A stretch of 35,380 bases of DNA, from assembly GCA_012719125.1 (NCBI GenBank), contig JAAYAY010000177.1, positions 1-35,380 on the forward strand, read 5' to 3'. Origin of the DNA: Planctomycetaceae bacterium (GTDB lineage Bacteria > Planctomycetota > Planctomycetia > Pirellulales > Thermoguttaceae). Positions 34,186-35,380 of this stretch are shown in pieces. The first letter of the stretch is position 1, and the number at the start of each line of letters is the position of its first letter. The translations under genes and the position numbers were made by a program. The notes below the pieces were generated by a model. It was not told where the DNA came from and did no database searches. It saw only the letters and a list, made by a program, of their open reading frames with translations.

Positions 34186-34253
34186 TTTTTGTTCTCTTCA
34201 AAAAAGCAAGTCTCAGCGAATTCCCCTTAGGTTGCACGCAACATCAGCGGGAA

Positions 34254-34273
34254 GGTCCTGGAAGATCAGGACC
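34254..34273 (-). promoter_or_regulatory. Perfect 7-bp stem-loop in the rpmF leader
   Basis: GGTCCTG (34254-34260) pairs with CAGGACC (34267-34273) around a 6-base loop, 69 bases upstream of the rpmF start. A second short dyad, GTTGC-AC-GCAAC, lies at 34231-34242. They could be part of a leader structure. No promoter with good hexamers was found in front of them. Confidence 0.35.
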
Positions 34274-34787
34274 CAGCCGCCACATCCACTCGGATACGCG
34301 TCCCGGCCCGGGGAGTTGGAGAATTCCATCAAAGCCATCCGTCACGCCGGGCATACACCGCCACTATGCAAACCAGCAAGTTTAGAGATGCTCGGGCAGC
34401 CTGTCAACCGATCAGGGGGCTGTCCGCGGGCAAAACGGACCACAGGTTCTCCCAAAACAGTCCGGCGAGGCGGCCAACCCTTCAGGGGGGTGGCTTGCTT
34501 CTGGGAGCAGGTCGACCTGTGCGTTTGCCACGGCTCGGCTATCGTATTTCCCGCGCGAGCCCATTGAGGCGCGTCTCTGACTGCGGAGAGCGGGGGTGTT
34601 GGCTATTCTTGCGGCGACCCCACTCACGAGTGGACATCAATAACCCCAGAAGGCAAAGCAGAGCGACGCGACAACGCCGCACTCCCTTGCCTCCTGGGGA
34701 TTTGACAGGCTCTGAAGGGAGCACTCGTTCCAAAGGCCTCAAGAATCCGGCACTGCAAGTTTCGGACCGAGGCGTCCCCTCAAACGG
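34274..34787. other. About 510 bases without a gene upstream of the rpmF leader
   Basis: No reading frame in this stretch shows protein-like composition or a recognised family. DUF177/YceD, which often precedes rpmF, was specifically looked for and not found. Short palindromes are present (for example CCACTC-AC-GAGTGG at 34620-34633 and GTCCG/CGGAC near 34421-34440). I could not match it to tmRNA, RNase P RNA, 6S or SRP RNA. It may hold a small RNA or the rpmF promoter. Confidence 0.4.
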
Positions 34788-34961
34788 CTATTGGTTGACA
34801 GTCGCCCTTTCGTCCGCAATTTCTTGTTCAGTGAGTTCCGTCTCTTCGGATTCCTGTGCACCGGTGGGCTGCGTGGACGATGCGCCACCGCAACCGGTCA
34901 ATCCAATTGCCGGAAGAGCCAGCACTGACAATAGCACAAACAAGACAGAGAGCTTTCTCAC
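34788..34961 (-). CDS. Small predicted lipoprotein, 57 aa
   Basis: GTG 34961 opens a 57-codon frame ending TAG at 34790-34788. The product begins with a charged RK, a Leu/Val-rich hydrophobic core (residues 4-18), and a strong lipobox GLTGC with the lipidated cysteine at C24. After the cysteine comes a short flexible GGASSTQPTG and an acidic tail rich in Glu and Thr. GGAG (34975-34972) lies 10 bases before the start. The gene follows a DUF1559 fragment by 84 bases. Small lipoproteins next to DUF1559 genes are a recurring arrangement in planctomycetes as I recall. No specific function is known. Confidence 0.7.
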   Translation of the reverse strand: MRKLSVLFVLLSVLALPAIGLTGCGGASSTQPTGAQESEETELTEQEIADERATVNQ

Positions 34962-35045
34962 GGTTGGGTCGCTCCATTTTCATTTTTTGGGTACTCGGCA
35001 CGACGCTCGTGCTAAGAGTGAATAATGTAGTCTGCGGGGCAGTCG

Positions 35046-35243
35046 TCATGGAATCTGAACGGGATTTCCATCGCCCTTGTTGCCCAGCCATCTCCAAGTT
35101 GTCCAGTCAATCGTCTCTGATACGAAATGACAGGATCCATCAACCATTGCAGCCTGAACGCCGCCCGGATGCACGCTTCGCGCGGCCTGCATCGCCCGGT
35201 CTGAACTATGACCGCAATCATGAAGTCTGGAGTTCGGGGTCAT
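35046..35243 (-). pseudogene. 3' end of a DUF1559 (pseudopilin-type) gene, probably truncated
   Basis: The frame encodes the C-terminal hallmark of DUF1559 proteins: a TPNS motif, cysteine, AARSVHPGGVQAAMVDGSCH, then FVSETIDWTTWRWLG near the end. Full-length members are about 300 residues with a prepilin-type N-terminus. Here the frame meets a TGA eight codons before ATG 35243 (near 35268-35270), although homology seems to begin a few residues before that ATG (TTLMTPNS). The remaining 110 bases of the window in this frame look noncoding and contain an inverted repeat. This suggests disruption by a frameshift or insertion. A complete gene cannot be ruled out only because the window ends. Confidence 0.6.
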
Positions 35244-35320
35244 TAGGGTGGTAGGCCTGGTTCAAACTCGGGTAACAGAATTTTGGGCTGAGTGGCGGAG
35301 AATTGGGTTTGGAGAAAACG

Positions 35321-35380
35321 CCTGCTTTCCCCAAACTGGTGATTTTCGCAAGAAGCACCCAGTTTCACGGAGGAAGCAGG
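35321..35380. repeat. Nested inverted repeat at the window edge
   Basis: CCTGCTT (35321-35327) pairs with AAGCAGG (35374-35380), and AAACTGG (35333-35339) pairs with CCAGTTT (35359-35365). The intervening arms are imperfect because of small insertions. It lies just upstream of the DUF1559 fragment and might be the end of a small nonautonomous element. The window ends at its outer arm. Confidence 0.55.

Noticed and set aside
34186-34787. RNase P RNA, tmRNA, 6S or SRP RNA in the gap before rpmF
   Set aside because: Conserved core motifs of these RNAs were looked for on both strands and not seen.
34366-35025. 219-codon plus-strand frame upstream of rpmF
   Set aside because: Overlaps the lipoprotein gene antisense, has no family resemblance and mixed low-complexity composition.
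1-35380. CRISPR arrays, tRNA or rRNA genes, insertion sequences
   Set aside because: Repeats found are palindromic or two-copy direct repeats without regular spacers; no cloverleaf with CCA-type ends, rRNA stretch or transposase frame was recognised.

Overview
The window looks like a chromosomal segment of a planctomycete, probably close to the Pirellulales. The clues are high GC, many exported TPR, DUF1573 and cytochrome proteins, a DUF1559 (pseudopilin-type) C-terminus, and intergenic palindromes of the kind that litter planctomycete genomes. The assignment comes from gene content and recognised repeat style. No marker search was run.

Layout. Positions 1-3566 (+) hold a histidine biosynthesis cluster, hisD-hisC-hisB, preceded by a 42-bp direct repeat. 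Positions 3598-6239 (-) hold a translationally coupled pair: a TPR-AAA+ ATPase followed by a TPR membrane protein. An unrecognised 322-residue protein follows on the same strand (6514-7482). Positions 7483-7938 carry a perfect 42-bp-arm inverted repeat and a good sigma70-type promoter for recA. Positions 7939-14492 (+) run recA, an HtrA-like protease, a DUF4416 protein, a WecA/TagO-type glycosyl-1-phosphate transferase and an O-antigen ligase/polymerase with a TPR-like tail. The last genes overlap. Positions 14666-18024 (+) encode a DUF1573 protein and a large exported tetraheme c-type cytochrome with a metallophosphatase-like domain.

From 18064 to the end all recognised genes are on the minus strand. 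Transcription runs leftwards in two blocks. Block one is the nusA-infB-rbfA translation/transcription-factor cluster, continued by an endonuclease III-like protein with a lysine-rich tail, an exported TPR protein and a YebC-family protein. Block two is rpmF-fabD-fabG-acpP-fabF, a type II fatty acid synthesis cluster without plsX or fabH. It is followed by a secretin-N-like exported protein with its own promoter and by a ketoacyl-synthase homologue that has lost two of three catalytic residues. Upstream of rpmF are about 600 bases without a gene, a 57-residue lipoprotein gene, and a 3' fragment of a DUF1559 gene at the window edge.

The most unusual items are the Cys-to-Glu, His-to-Asn ketoacyl-synthase paralogue; the promoter, 144-nt leader and terminator-like hairpin directly before the acpP ribosome binding site; the degenerate endonuclease III/histone-tail-like fusion inside the nusA-infB-rbfA cluster; and the TPR-AAA+/TPR-membrane protein pair. 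No CRISPR array, tRNA, rRNA, transposase or phage gene was seen.
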